Of a stretch of 64,000 nt of DNA, positions 45,108 to 54,850 are shown one piece after another. The stretch lies in assembly GCF_900096915.1 (NCBI RefSeq), contig NZ_FMYK01000003.1:124001-188000 (forward strand), in the 5' to 3' direction. Source of the DNA: Acinetobacter marinus (lineage in GTDB: Bacteria; Pseudomonadota; Gammaproteobacteria; Pseudomonadales; Moraxellaceae). How positions within the stretch are numbered: position 1 is the stretch's first letter; every line of letters starts with the position of its first letter. The position numbers were made by a program, and so were the translations under genes. The notes beneath the pieces were generated by a model that ran no database searches, was not told the DNA's origin, and saw only the letters and a program-made list of their open reading frames with translations.

Positions 45108-47246
45108 ATGGCTCGCCAAACTCCAATTTCTCGCTACCGTAATATCGGTATCTCTGCGCACATTGACGCAGGTAAAACGACCACGACAGAACGTATTTTG
45201 TTCTACACAGGTGTATCTCACAAAATCGGTGAAGTACATGACGGTGCAGCAACAATGGACTGGATGGAACAAGAGCAAGAACGTGGTATTACCATTACTT
45301 CTGCTGCAACGACTTGTTTCTGGTCAGGCATGGGTAACCAATTTGATCAACACCGTATCAACGTGATTGATACTCCGGGACACGTAGACTTCACGATTGA
45401 AGTTGAGCGTTCTATGCGTGTACTTGATGGTGCGTGCATGGTGTACTGTGCCGTTGGTGGTGTACAACCTCAGTCTGAAACTGTATGGCGTCAAGCAAAC
45501 AAATATAAAGTGCCTCGTTTGGCATTCGTGAACAAGATGGACCGTACTGGTGCCAACTTCTTCCGTGCTGTTGAACAAGTTAAAACACGTTTGGGTGGAA
45601 ATCCTGTACCAATCGTTGTACCAATCGGTGCTGAAGAAAACTTCCAAGGTGTTGTTGACCTGATCGAAATGAAAGCAATCATTTGGGATGAAGCATCTCA
45701 AGGTATGCAGTTCGAATACGGCGACATCCCTGCGGATCTTAAAGATACAGCAGACGAGTGGCGCACCAACATGGTTGAAGCTGCGGCTGAAGCCTCTGAA
45801 GAATTGATGGACAAATATCTAGACGCTGGTGATCTTTCTAAAGAAGACATCATTGCAGGTCTACGTGCACGTACATTGGCTTCAGAAATCCAAGTGATGT
45901 TGTGTGGTTCAGCGTTCAAGAATAAAGGTGTACAACGTATGTTGGACGCTGTGATTGAATTCTTGCCATCACCGACTGAAGTAAAAGCGATCGAAGGTGT
46001 TCTTGATGACAAGGACGAAACCAAAGCGACTCGTGAATCTTCTGATGAAGCGCCGTTCTCTGCACTTGCATTCAAAATCATGAATGACAAGTTCGTGGGT
46101 AACTTGACCTTTATTCGTGTGTATTCTGGTGTACTTAAACAAGGCGACCCAGTATATAACCCAGTGAAGTCTAAGCGTGAACGTATTGGTCGTATCGTAC
46201 AAATGCATGCGAATGAGCGTCAAGATCTTGACGAAATCCGTGCAGGTGATATCGCAGCGTGTGTCGGTCTTAAAGACGTGACTACGGGTGATACATTGTG
46301 TGATGAGAAAAACATCATTACCCTTGAACGTATGGAATTCCCAGATCCAGTGATTTCATTGGCTGTTGAACCAAAAACGAAAGCTGACCAAGAAAAAATG
46401 TCAATTGCTTTGGGTCGTTTGGCGAAAGAAGATCCATCGTTCCGTGTACGCACAGACGAAGAATCTGGTCAAACCATCATTGCTGGTATGGGTGAGCTTC
46501 ACCTTGACATCATCGTTGACCGTATGAAGCGTGAATTCGGTGTTGAAGCGAACATTGGTAAGCCAATGGTTGCATACCGTGAAACCATCAAGAAAGTGGT
46601 TGAACAAGAAGGTAAATTTGTTCGTCAAACAGGTGGTAAAGGTAAATTCGGTCACGTCTATGTCCGTCTTGAACCGCTTGAAGTTGATGAGTCTGGTAAA
46701 GAATACGAATTCGCTGAAGAAGTTGTTGGTGGTGTTGTACCAAAAGAATTCTTCGGTGCAGTTGACAAAGGTATTCAAGAACGTATGAAGAACGGTGTCT
46801 TGGCTGGTTACCCAGTTGTAGGCGTTAAAGCTGTGCTTTATGACGGTTCTTACCACGATGTCGACTCTGACGAATTGTCGTTCAAAATGGCTGGTTCTTA
46901 TGCATTCCGTGATGGTTTCATGAAAGCTGACCCTGTACTTCTTGAGCCTGTAATGAAAGTCGAAGTGGAAACACCTGAAGACTACATGGGCGATATCATG
47001 GGTGACTTAAACCGTCGTCGTGGTATGGTTCAAGGTATGGACGATTTACCTGGTGGTACTAAAGCAATCCGTGCAGAAGTGCCACTTGCTGAGATGTTTG
47101 GTTACGCAACGCAAATGCGTTCTATGTCTCAAGGTCGTGCGACTTACTCTATGGAATTTGCAAAATATGCTGAAACACCACGTAACGTGGCGGAAGGCAT
47201 TATCACTAAATTCCAATCAGGTGGTAAAAAAGGTGACGACGAGTAA
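45108..47246 (+). CDS. fusA: Elongation factor G
   Basis: 712 aa GTPase that drives ribosomal translocation. G1 motif AHIDAGKTTTTERI, G3 DTPGHVDF, G4 NKMD, followed by domain II and the domain III-V region (FVRQTGGKGKFGHVYVRLEP; RRGMVQGMDDLPGGTKAIRA). Codon usage is optimised. The frame is complete. Confidence 0.98.
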   Translation: MARQTPISRYRNIGISAHIDAGKTTTTERILFYTGVSHKIGEVHDGAATMDWMEQEQERGITITSAATTCFWSGMGNQFDQHRINVIDTPGHVDFTIEVERSMRVLDGACMVYCAVGGVQPQSETVWRQANKYKVPRLAFVNKMDRTGANFFRAVEQVKTRLGGNPVPIVVPIGAEENFQGVVDLIEMKAIIWDEASQGMQFEYGDIPADLKDTADEWRTNMVEAAAEASEELMDKYLDAGDLSKEDIIAGLRARTLASEIQVMLCGSAFKNKGVQRMLDAVIEFLPSPTEVKAIEGVLDDKDETKATRESSDEAPFSALAFKIMNDKFVGNLTFIRVYSGVLKQGDPVYNPVKSKRERIGRIVQMHANERQDLDEIRAGDIAACVGLKDVTTGDTLCDEKNIITLERMEFPDPVISLAVEPKTKADQEKMSIALGRLAKEDPSFRVRTDEESGQTIIAGMGELHLDIIVDRMKREFGVEANIGKPMVAYRETIKKVVEQEGKFVRQTGGKGKFGHVYVRLEPLEVDESGKEYEFAEEVVGGVVPKEFFGAVDKGIQERMKNGVLAGYPVVGVKAVLYDGSYHDVDSDELSFKMAGSYAFRDGFMKADPVLLEPVMKVEVETPEDYMGDIMGDLNRRRGMVQGMDDLPGGTKAIRAEVPLAEMFGYATQMRSMSQGRATYSMEFAKYAETPRNVAEGIITKFQSGGKKGDDE

Positions 47247-47293
47247 TCTTTCGATTACTATATTGCCTAACTAAATTTTATAGTTAAAATCTA

Positions 47294-47318
47294 ATGCTTG
47301 TGCAGTGATCCTGCATAA
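47294..47318 (+). promoter_or_regulatory. Hairpin in the fusA-tuf spacer
   Basis: 10-bp stem GCTTGTGCAG / CTGCATAAGC with one G-U pair and loop TGATC, 24 bp before the tuf start codon. No T-tract follows, so it is an mRNA structure, not a terminator. Confidence 0.4.
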
Positions 47319-47342
47319 GCAATCTTACAAAGGAAGATGAAC

Positions 47343-48533
47343 ATGGCTAAGGCTAAGTTTGAACGTAATAAACCACACGTAAACGTGGGCACGATCGGTC
47401 ACGTTGACCATGGTAAAACAACTTTGACAGCAGCGATTGCAACAATCTGTGCTAAAACCTACGGTGGTGAAGCAAAAGACTACGCAGCAATCGACTCTGC
47501 ACCAGAAGAAAAAGCACGTGGTATTACCATTAATACTTCACACGTAGAATACGATTCTCCTACACGTCACTACGCTCACGTAGACTGCCCAGGACACGCC
47601 GATTATGTGAAAAACATGATTACTGGTGCTGCGCAAATGGACGGTGCGATCCTTGTATGTGCTGCGACTGATGGTCCAATGCCACAAACTCGTGAACACA
47701 TCCTACTTTCTCGTCAGGTTGGTGTACCGTACATTCTTGTATTCTTGAACAAGTGTGACCTTGTTGATGATGAAGAATTGCTTGAACTCGTAGAAATGGA
47801 AGTTCGTGAACTTCTTTCTTCTTATGACTTCCCTGGTGATGACACGCCTGTTATCCGTGGTTCTGCATTGAAAGCGCTTGAAGGTGATGCGGGTCAATAC
47901 GGCGAATCTGCTGTACTTGCATTGGTTGAAGCACTTGACTCTTATATCCCAGAGCCAGAGCGTGCAATCGACAAAGACTTCTTGATGCCGATTGAAGATG
48001 TATTCTCGATTTCTGGTCGTGGTACAGTTGTTACTGGTCGTGTAGAGACTGGTATCGTTAAAGTGGGTGAAGAAGTTGAAATCGTTGGTATCAAAGATAC
48101 AGCGAAAACAACAGTCACTGGTGTTGAAATGTTCCGTAAATTGCTAGACGAAGGTCGTGCAGGCGAGAACTGTGGTGTTCTTCTACGTGGTACAAAACGT
48201 GAAGAAGTACAACGTGGTCAAGTATTGGCTAAGCCCGGTACAATCAAACCACACACCAAATTCGACGCGGAAGTATATGTACTTTCTAAAGAAGAAGGTG
48301 GTCGTCATACACCATTCCTAAACGGTTACCGTCCACAGTTCTACTTCCGTACAACGGACGTCACTGGTGCGATCCAATTGCAAGACGGCGTTGAAATGGT
48401 TATGCCAGGTGACAACGTAGAAATGTCAGTAGAATTGATCCACCCGATTGCGATGGATCCAGGTCTACGTTTTGCGATCCGTGAAGGTGGTCGTACAGTA
48501 GGTGCTGGTGTTGTTGCGAAAGTAACTGCATAA
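47343..48533 (+). CDS. tuf: Elongation factor Tu
   Basis: 396 aa GTPase that delivers aminoacyl-tRNA. Canonical start MAKAKFERNKPHVNVGTIGH, G1 GHVDHGKTTLTAAI, G3 DCPGHADY, G4 NKCD. The ATG at 47343 is preferred over the in-frame ATG at 47337 because GGAAG lies upstream and the product then starts as in other EF-Tu. Most gammaproteobacteria have a second tuf copy elsewhere. Confidence 0.97.
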   Translation: MAKAKFERNKPHVNVGTIGHVDHGKTTLTAAIATICAKTYGGEAKDYAAIDSAPEEKARGITINTSHVEYDSPTRHYAHVDCPGHADYVKNMITGAAQMDGAILVCAATDGPMPQTREHILLSRQVGVPYILVFLNKCDLVDDEELLELVEMEVRELLSSYDFPGDDTPVIRGSALKALEGDAGQYGESAVLALVEALDSYIPEPERAIDKDFLMPIEDVFSISGRGTVVTGRVETGIVKVGEEVEIVGIKDTAKTTVTGVEMFRKLLDEGRAGENCGVLLRGTKREEVQRGQVLAKPGTIKPHTKFDAEVYVLSKEEGGRHTPFLNGYRPQFYFRTTDVTGAIQLQDGVEMVMPGDNVEMSVELIHPIAMDPGLRFAIREGGRTVGAGVVAKVTA

Positions 48534-48549
48534 GTCACTGCTGTGATCT

Positions 48550-48577
48550 AAAAAAGCGCCCATTGGGCGCTTTTTTT
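48550..48577 (+). terminator. str operon terminator
   Basis: Stem AAAAAAGCGCCC / GGGCGCTTTTTTT with the 3-base loop ATT, 17 bp after the tuf stop codon. Confidence 0.92.
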
Positions 48578-48680
48578 ACATGTGAATTTTATCTATTGAG
48601 CACGCAAACTGTGTGAAATTTAATTAATTAATTCAGTTTAAGAATGAAGATGAGAATTCTAATGTATTTTTGCGTAAAAC

Positions 48681-48699
48681 TAATATAGAATCATTCGCC
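48681..48699 (+). promoter_or_regulatory. Possible Fur box before the TonB receptor gene
   Basis: TAATATAGAATCATTCGCC matches the 19-bp Fur consensus best in its right half (AATCATT). About 24 bp upstream of the receptor start. The match is partial. Confidence 0.3.
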
Positions 48700-48722
48700 T
48701 TAATATTTGCATTGGTGAATTT

Positions 48723-50885
48723 ATGGCATTCCGCAAAACACTGCTGAGTTTGAGCATCTTGAACTTGTTTTCGATCACTTATCTAACAACAACTGCGCAT
48801 GCTGAGGATCGGGCTGTGGTTTTGCCCACCATCGTCATTGAGGCAATGGATGAGGGTGATCCAATCAAAACTTATGTGGACTATAAACAAGCAAATGTGA
48901 CACGTAATGGCTTGGATAAGAAAGATATTCCGCAGACCATTGATACCATTGATGTGTCGAAATATAAAACCTACGGTGCTAACGATCTGAGTGTCATGCT
49001 TCAAGGGACGCCGGGGATTGATACTTCGTATGATATGCGTGGTGATGGCATTATGATTCGTGGTTTTAGTGCAGACACAGGGGATATCTATCGAGATGGT
49101 ATCCGTGAAAGTGGTCAGATTCGCCGTAGCACCGCCAATGTGGAACGTATTGAGATTTTGAAAGGACCTGCATCGGTGCTTTATGGGCGTAGCGGTGGCG
49201 GCGGTGTGATTAATATGGTCACGAAATATGCCAACTTCGATTCGAAAAGCTCAATCGGTGGCTATGTCGGTTCATATGATGATGTCGGTTACACCTTCGA
49301 TTTAAATCAATTGATGAATGATAATTTTGCGGTGCGTTTGACGGGTGAATATGCAGATACCAATAGTTTTCGAGAGGGCATTGGTAGCCAAATCGAGATG
49401 CTTTCACCGAGTTTTACTTATCGGAATGATGATCAAACCTTTGCATGGACGACGCAATATACCTATGACAAATTGACTCGTGTACCTGATCGTGGCCCGT
49501 CCTATGAAGATTTACCGAAAGGCACATCGATTGAAATGGGCTTTGCTCAAGACGGCGATTATGTCGAAGACACTTTGCAACTCTTCCGCACCAATATTAA
49601 ATATGACATTAATGATCAGTGGAAACTCGATTGGTCAGCGAGCTATCGTGAAACTGAGCAAAATTTTGATCACTTTTATGCAGGTGATTTGTGTACAGAT
49701 AATCAAGCACCGACAGCAACAAACGTCGGTTGCTATCAAGGATATATTAATCAGCGTTATTATTGGCAACAGACCGATAATATTACCACATCAACTGCTT
49801 TGACCTTACAAGGTGACTTTGATACGGGTGCGTTTAGCCATCACTTGACCACAGGTGTGGATTATTCGATTGAGGAACGTGAGCCTCTACTTTCTAATAA
49901 AGATAGCAGTGGCGCTTTGATCTATGGCTTTGTTAATCCACTGACTGGCGATCGCTTCAATAACCGTCCTGAAGATATTCAGCTGACTCAGCACAATTAT
50001 TACGAAAGTAAAAATCTGGGTATTTTCATTCAAGACTTGATCACTATTGTGCCGACAGTCAAAGTCATGCTTGGTGTGCGTTTTGATGATTATGACAGCT
50101 CGGCTGAAAATAAATTACAATCTTCATCAAGCTATGGTTCTGTTCGGGAGGTGTCCGATCAATCGTGGAGTCCGAATGCAGGTATTATTTGGCAACCCGT
50201 TCCTGAACACAGCTTGTATGCATCTTATTCACGTAGCTTTGCACCCTTTGGTGGGCGAGTTGGCGTGAATACGGTCAGTGCGACCACGAATTTAGACACA
50301 TTCAATGCTGAGCCTGAATTAAATGATCAATTTGAAGTTGGTGTAAAAAGTGAATGGTTAGATGGGCGTTTAAGTACCCAGTTCTCTGCCTTTGACATTA
50401 AAAAACACAATATTCGCTACAACCCAGATGAAAATGATCCATATACATGGGCAGTTGCAGGAGAGCATCGTTCTCAGGGCGTAGAGTTGAGCTTTATTGG
50501 TAGTCTGCTCGATGATTTATATGTGCGTGGTGGCTATGGCTACAAAGAAGCACAAATCAAGGAAAATAAAGCAGATCCAGCACTCGAAGGTAATGAACTC
50601 GAGAATACATCGAAACATACGGCAAACTTATTTGTGCGTTATCTTGCTACAGATAAGATTTATGCAGAGATCGGTGCGACCTATATGGGTTCGTATTATG
50701 TAGATGATGAAAACACCTTCAAAATGCCTGATTGGACACGAGTTGATGCAGCGATTGGCTATAAAGATGACAACTGGAGCATCACGGGTGCCGTCAATAA
50801 CGTGACGGATAAGGAATATTGGCGTTCAAGCAGTATGCCTGGTACACCACGTAATTATCTGTTGCGAGTGAATTATTTATTCTAA
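48723..50885 (+). CDS. TonB-dependent siderophore receptor
   Basis: 720 aa outer-membrane transporter. Signal peptide 1-27 (cleavage after TAHA), plug domain from ~residue 60 (KKDIPQTIDTIDVSKY, LSVMLQGTPGIDTSYD and the RGFSADTGDIYRDGIRESG region with VERIEILKGPASVLYGRSG), followed by a 22-strand barrel ending in NYLLRVNYLF with the C-terminal Phe required for BamA. The loop after residue 300 with two Cys (DLCTDNQ...NVGCYQ) is disulphide-bonded in related proteins. The ligand cannot be named. Likely iron-regulated. Confidence 0.92.
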   Translation: MAFRKTLLSLSILNLFSITYLTTTAHAEDRAVVLPTIVIEAMDEGDPIKTYVDYKQANVTRNGLDKKDIPQTIDTIDVSKYKTYGANDLSVMLQGTPGIDTSYDMRGDGIMIRGFSADTGDIYRDGIRESGQIRRSTANVERIEILKGPASVLYGRSGGGGVINMVTKYANFDSKSSIGGYVGSYDDVGYTFDLNQLMNDNFAVRLTGEYADTNSFREGIGSQIEMLSPSFTYRNDDQTFAWTTQYTYDKLTRVPDRGPSYEDLPKGTSIEMGFAQDGDYVEDTLQLFRTNIKYDINDQWKLDWSASYRETEQNFDHFYAGDLCTDNQAPTATNVGCYQGYINQRYYWQQTDNITTSTALTLQGDFDTGAFSHHLTTGVDYSIEEREPLLSNKDSSGALIYGFVNPLTGDRFNNRPEDIQLTQHNYYESKNLGIFIQDLITIVPTVKVMLGVRFDDYDSSAENKLQSSSSYGSVREVSDQSWSPNAGIIWQPVPEHSLYASYSRSFAPFGGRVGVNTVSATTNLDTFNAEPELNDQFEVGVKSEWLDGRLSTQFSAFDIKKHNIRYNPDENDPYTWAVAGEHRSQGVELSFIGSLLDDLYVRGGYGYKEAQIKENKADPALEGNELENTSKHTANLFVRYLATDKIYAEIGATYMGSYYVDDENTFKMPDWTRVDAAIGYKDDNWSITGAVNNVTDKEYWRSSSMPGTPRNYLLRVNYLF

Positions 50886-50923
50886 GTACAGCGGTGGTTT
50901 CCACTGTCATCTGTCGTGAAAAC

Positions 50924-50966
50924 ATGCATCGATGTCTTTACTTTTTCGGGCATTGATGCATTTTTT
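50924..50966 (+). terminator. Receptor gene terminator
   Basis: 11-bp stem with one wobble (ATGCATCGATG / CATTGATGCAT) and TTTTTT after it, 39 bp past the stop codon. Confidence 0.8.
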
Positions 50967-51241
50967 ATGCGCTAAAAATATCGTTCAAGTAAGCTGAGCG
51001 TAAATGACCATACTTTGTAGTATTTATTGCGTGTGGATACATACTTTAGTCCATGCTGTCTTTTAAAGTTAAATAAATGTCTTCTTTAGACAAGTCTTTT
51101 TTAAAATTAGCATACAGAATAATTTCTGCACATCATCTCATTCTCGTGGATGGACGATCGGGTATTGCAGAATTTTGTAATAAAGTGGATTGTGTGAAGA
51201 TGTTTTATCAATGATCGAGTCTAATCAAAAGGGATATCATA
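50967..51241. other. Intergenic region before the 3-hydroxyacyl-CoA dehydrogenase gene
   Basis: Together with the terminator at 50924-50966 this makes a 356-bp gap. It contains the TGTCTT-N15-TGTCTT element at 51057-51083, and a third related half-site (GTCTTTT at 51094). The ribosome binding site AAGGGA lies before the start codon. No ORF or RNA gene seen. Confidence 0.6.
51057..51083 (+). promoter_or_regulatory. Candidate AraC operator, 21-bp direct repeat (site 1)
   Basis: TGTCTT (51057-51062) and TGTCTT (51078-51083) with a period of 21 bp. The 27 bp from 51058 to 51084 match 53225-53251 at 23 positions. Confidence 0.72.
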
Positions 51242-52138
51242 ATGAATTTTAAAAATATAACCGTCGCAGGAAGTGGCGTATTAGGTTATCAAATCGCATT
51301 TCAGACAGCGTTTCATGGCTTCAATGTCAGCGTATATGACCTGAATGAAGAATCGCTGGACAAGGCGAAATCAAAGTTTGCGACTTTAAGTGAATGTTAT
51401 CGCAAAGACCTGAAAGCAACACAAGCTCAATTGGATGATACATTTAACAGAATAAGTTATACATCGGACTTGGCGGCTGCTGTACAAGATGCAGATTTGT
51501 TGATTGAGGCAGTACCAGAAGATCCGCAAATTAAAACGGCGTTCTATCAGCAACTCGCCAAAGTTGCCCCTGAGAAAACCATCTTTGCCACCAATTCATC
51601 GACGATGCTACCCAGCCAATTTGCCGAAGCGACAGGGCGACCAGAGAAGTTTCTTGCATTACATTTTGCCAACCGAATTTGGCGATTTAATACGGCTGAA
51701 GTGATGGGGCATGCGAGCACCGATCCTGCAGTTTTTGATGCACTATTAGCGTTCGCAAAATCGATAGGGATGTTGCCGTTACCTGTATATAAGGAACAAC
51801 CAGGCTATATTTTAAATTCATTATTATTACCATTCGTGATGGCAGGTTTAGGACTGTGGGCGAATCAGGTTGCTGATCCTCATGTTGTTGATAAGACTTG
51901 GATGAAAGCGATTGGTGTGCCTTTGGGACCTTTTGCGATTGTGGACATTATTGGGATTACCACGGCATATAATATTGCCAAATTACAAGCAGACACCACG
52001 CAAAATGCAGAATTGGCGCAGATAGCAGCACTGCTAAAATCAGAGTTTCTGGACAAAGGCATTCTGGGTATACCGACGGGCGAAGGATTTTATCATTATC
52101 CAAATCCTGCCTATGAATCTGCTGAATTTTTAAAATAG
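51242..52138 (+). CDS. 3-hydroxyacyl-CoA dehydrogenase (3-hydroxybutyryl-CoA type)
   Basis: 298 aa. The NAD loop GSGVLGYQIAF (residues 10-20) and acidic residue ending strand 2 (SVYDLNEE) are clear; the second family block is LFATNSSTMLPSQ and the catalytic His is in ALHFANRIW. The usual HFFNP of beta-oxidation enzymes is replaced by HFANRIW, as in a distinct subgroup. C-terminal half is the helical dimerisation domain. Probably acts on CoA thioesters produced by the adjacent monooxygenase-hydrolase pathway; this is inference. Preceded by site 1 of the AraC-type repeat. Confidence 0.85.
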   Translation: MNFKNITVAGSGVLGYQIAFQTAFHGFNVSVYDLNEESLDKAKSKFATLSECYRKDLKATQAQLDDTFNRISYTSDLAAAVQDADLLIEAVPEDPQIKTAFYQQLAKVAPEKTIFATNSSTMLPSQFAEATGRPEKFLALHFANRIWRFNTAEVMGHASTDPAVFDALLAFAKSIGMLPLPVYKEQPGYILNSLLLPFVMAGLGLWANQVADPHVVDKTWMKAIGVPLGPFAIVDIIGITTAYNIAKLQADTTQNAELAQIAALLKSEFLDKGILGIPTGEGFYHYPNPAYESAEFLK

Positions 52139-52154
52139 AAAATGAATTTTCAAT

Positions 52155-52192
52155 ACGATTCTAGATGGGAAAATCGTCCTGTCTAGAATCGT
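52155..52192. terminator. Bidirectional hairpin between dehydrogenase and AraC genes
   Basis: Perfect 11-bp stem (ACGATTCTAGA / TCTAGAATCGT) with a 16-base loop that can extend the stem a little. T-tracts are short. Confidence 0.6.
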
Positions 52193-52204
52193 TAAGCACT
52201 TTGT

Positions 52205-53224
52205 TTATAATGTCTGACCTTTTGCTAGACGAAGCGCTTTGGGTGACATGCCATACCAGCGTTTCGTTGCACGACTGAGTGCTGATTGCTCAGAAAATCC
52301 CAAAATATCTGCGAGTTGACTCATCTGGATTGGCGTTTCCCATAGATATTGTAATGCCATTTCTTTGCGGATATTGTCTTTGATTTCTTCAAAAGTGGTT
52401 CCTTCACTTGCCAATTTTCGTTGTAAGGTTCTTGGGTGTAAGCCAAGCATATCGGCAACTTGAATTTTATTTCCACGCGCGCTGGCAAGATGAATACGCA
52501 GTGCCTTGCGCACACTTGAGCTAATCTGCTCTTTTGGGTTGCGAAAGTATCGGGCTAAATAATCTTGCGCCATTTCACGCAGTGCCGCATTGCTACCATG
52601 AGGTTGGCGGTGCAATACACTGCGATGTAAGTGCAGTGCGCCTCGTTCTTGATTGATATGAATCGGTGCGCCAAAAAAGCGTTGATATTCTGCAAGACTA
52701 GCCAAAGGGTTGTGGGGTAAAGAGACCGCCTTTAACTCATAATGTTCAGCAGCCAACCATTTAAAGATACGATGCGTTGTGCCTAAGCAAATATCCATGG
52801 TTTGTCTTTGTGGCGCATAATCATCCAGTCGGATTTCAAAGACAATTTCGACCGCATCATCGATCAGTGGGCTCGGATCATTCAGTGACATCACCAAACC
52901 TGGACCATGTAAAAACAAATATTCCGAAGTATATTCGATGACTTGTCGCATCGACTCAGCACTTTGCAAGATCACACTGAGCACCCCTAAGATGCTGATG
53001 TCTTGATGATTTGATATACGCAAGCCAAGATCAGGACATTTGGCTTGGGCAGCGGTACTTTCGAGCAGATCTACAACACTTCGCTGAGATAGCCAAGCAT
53101 CGTCCTGATACAGTTCTTCGACTGTAAATCCGTAATATTCAAGTAGGCTTTGAGGGTCAAAATCAATGTGTTGCATCACATCGAGATAACCCCGAATGCC
53201 ACTTGCATGTACCATCGTTGTCAT
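52205..53224 (-). CDS. AraC-family transcriptional regulator
   Basis: 339 aa with an N-terminal ligand-binding domain of the Arabinose_bd-like type (as in OruR and VirS) and a C-terminal double HTH (residues about 235-335; NKIQVADMLGLHPRTLQRKL and SQLADILGFSEQSALSRATK). The protein sits between the dehydrogenase and monooxygenase genes on the opposite strand. The same order, an AraC/VirS-type protein divergent to a Baeyer-Villiger monooxygenase, occurs at the mycobacterial virS-mymA locus. Expected to bind the 21-bp direct repeats at 51057, 53224 and 55832. Confidence 0.88.
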   Translation of the reverse strand: MTTMVHASGIRGYLDVMQHIDFDPQSLLEYYGFTVEELYQDDAWLSQRSVVDLLESTAAQAKCPDLGLRISNHQDISILGVLSVILQSAESMRQVIEYTSEYLFLHGPGLVMSLNDPSPLIDDAVEIVFEIRLDDYAPQRQTMDICLGTTHRIFKWLAAEHYELKAVSLPHNPLASLAEYQRFFGAPIHINQERGALHLHRSVLHRQPHGSNAALREMAQDYLARYFRNPKEQISSSVRKALRIHLASARGNKIQVADMLGLHPRTLQRKLASEGTTFEEIKDNIRKEMALQYLWETPIQMSQLADILGFSEQSALSRATKRWYGMSPKALRLAKGQTL

Positions 53225-53250
53225 GTCTTTTAGAGTTAAATATCTGTCTC
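53224..53250 (+). promoter_or_regulatory. Candidate AraC operator, 21-bp direct repeat (site 2)
   Basis: TGTCTT (53224-53229) and TGTCTC (53245-53250), period 21 bp, in the divergent region between the AraC and monooxygenase genes. A further TGTCAA half-site follows at 53255. Confidence 0.72.
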
Positions 53251-53325
53251 CTCATGTCAAGTATTAAATGAGAAAATGCGTCATCTTAAATGAGTACAAA
53301 AAACAAGCAAGACATGGAGTCTGAT

Positions 53326-54813
53326 ATGAACGCTGCGTATGATGTAATTATTATTGGTGCAGGACTGTCTGGGATTGGCATGGCGTGCCAACTTGCCCAG
53401 AAAAATCCGAATAAAAACTTTACTATTCTTGAGCGTCGCCAAGCGATTGGCGGGACTTGGGATTTATTTCGTTACCCAGGTATTCGTTCCGATTCGGACA
53501 TGATTAGTTTTGGCTATGGCTTCAATCCATGGACAGGAAATCAAGTCTTAGCGGCAGGCGAGTCGATTCGTCAATATGTGCAAGATACCGCTGAGAAATT
53601 TGGTTTAGCACAAAAAATTCAATTCGGTATCAAAATCATTTCCGCTGATTTTTCTACGGCGACCAACCAGTGGACAGTTAAAGCAGTCGATGAGCAAACT
53701 GGCGAAAGCAAAGAATTTGTCTGTAACTATCTGGTGTCTGCAACAGGCTACTACAATCACGATCAAGGGTATTTGCCGAAGTTTGAAGGTGAGGAGGACT
53801 ATCAAGGCATCCGCGTTCATCCGCAACATTGGCCTGAAGATTTAGACTATAGCAACAAAAAAGTCGTGGTCATCGGCAGTGGCGCAACTGCTGTGACTGT
53901 GGTGCCTGCAATGGCGGACAAAACTGCACATATCACCATGTTGCAGCGTTCGCCAAGCTACGTTTTTAACATTCCCAATACCGATAAGATTCTGGATGCA
54001 TGCAAAAAGATTTTGCCAGAAGATGTGGTTTATAAAATGTTTAGAAAGCGCAATATCTTCATCCAGCGTTCACTGTTCAAACTTTCACGTCGTTTCCCTG
54101 AAAAAATGCGTAGTTTCCTGATCGACAGTGTGCGTAAGCAACTCGGTGATGACTATGACATGTCACATTTCACCCCAAAATATATGCCGCGGGATGAGCG
54201 TCTATGTGCTGTGCCTGATGGCGATTTGTTTGAAGCGATTAAATCAGGCAAAGCTTCTGTGGTGACAGATCATATTGATCGTTTCACCGAGAATGGCATT
54301 TTATTAAAGTCAGGGAAAACCCTCGAAGCAGATATTATCATCACGGCAACGGGTTTACAGATCCAAATGCTTGGCGGTATTCAAGTAACCGTCGATCATG
54401 AAAAAATTAATCCAGGTGACAAAATGAGTTACAAAGGTGTCTTGCTCGAAGACGTGCCAAATTTTGCTTATCTCTTTGGCTATACCAATGCACCGTGGAC
54501 ATTAAAAATTGATTTGGCTTGTGATTATATCTGTCGCTTGATTCAAGAGATGGACAAGCGTCAAGTGGCGGCTGTCAAACCTGTTGCACCAGCAGGAGAG
54601 AATACGGGCAAAAGTATTGTATCGTCATTGCAGTCTGGCTATGTGCAACGTGGTGACGGTGTGATGCCTCGTCAAGGGAGATCAACGGAATGGTTGGTGA
54701 CGCATAGCTTTGAGAAAGACAGTGCCATGTTTGGTCAAGCCATTGATGCATCGGCATTGGTGTGGACACATACGACAGCCTCACGTATGGATTTCAAGGC
54801 AAAAGTGGCGTAA
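53326..54813 (+). CDS. FAD-dependent Baeyer-Villiger-type monooxygenase
   Basis: 495 aa class B flavoprotein monooxygenase. FAD loop GAGLSG (11-16), NADPH loop GSGATA (184-189) and between them the BVMO fingerprint as YQGIRVHPQHWP (159-170), which keeps HxxxWP but has Tyr at the first position instead of Phe. It is related to the MymA/AlmA/CzcO group, enzymes that oxygenate ketones, sulphides or long-chain compounds. I use the ATG at 53326 (GGAG 6 bases upstream); the frame is open to 53290. The hydrolase gene begins 37 bp after the stop, so the ester formed may be hydrolysed by it. Regulated by AraC operator site 2 (inferred). Confidence 0.9.
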   Translation: MNAAYDVIIIGAGLSGIGMACQLAQKNPNKNFTILERRQAIGGTWDLFRYPGIRSDSDMISFGYGFNPWTGNQVLAAGESIRQYVQDTAEKFGLAQKIQFGIKIISADFSTATNQWTVKAVDEQTGESKEFVCNYLVSATGYYNHDQGYLPKFEGEEDYQGIRVHPQHWPEDLDYSNKKVVVIGSGATAVTVVPAMADKTAHITMLQRSPSYVFNIPNTDKILDACKKILPEDVVYKMFRKRNIFIQRSLFKLSRRFPEKMRSFLIDSVRKQLGDDYDMSHFTPKYMPRDERLCAVPDGDLFEAIKSGKASVVTDHIDRFTENGILLKSGKTLEADIIITATGLQIQMLGGIQVTVDHEKINPGDKMSYKGVLLEDVPNFAYLFGYTNAPWTLKIDLACDYICRLIQEMDKRQVAAVKPVAPAGENTGKSIVSSLQSGYVQRGDGVMPRQGRSTEWLVTHSFEKDSAMFGQAIDASALVWTHTTASRMDFKAKVA

Positions 54814-54850
54814 CGATCACCAAGAATCAAGTAATGACAAGGATGTGATT

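Noticed and set aside
46401..46856. 151-aa frame antisense to fusA
   Set aside because: Shadow of a highly expressed gene with strong codon bias; no ribosome binding site.
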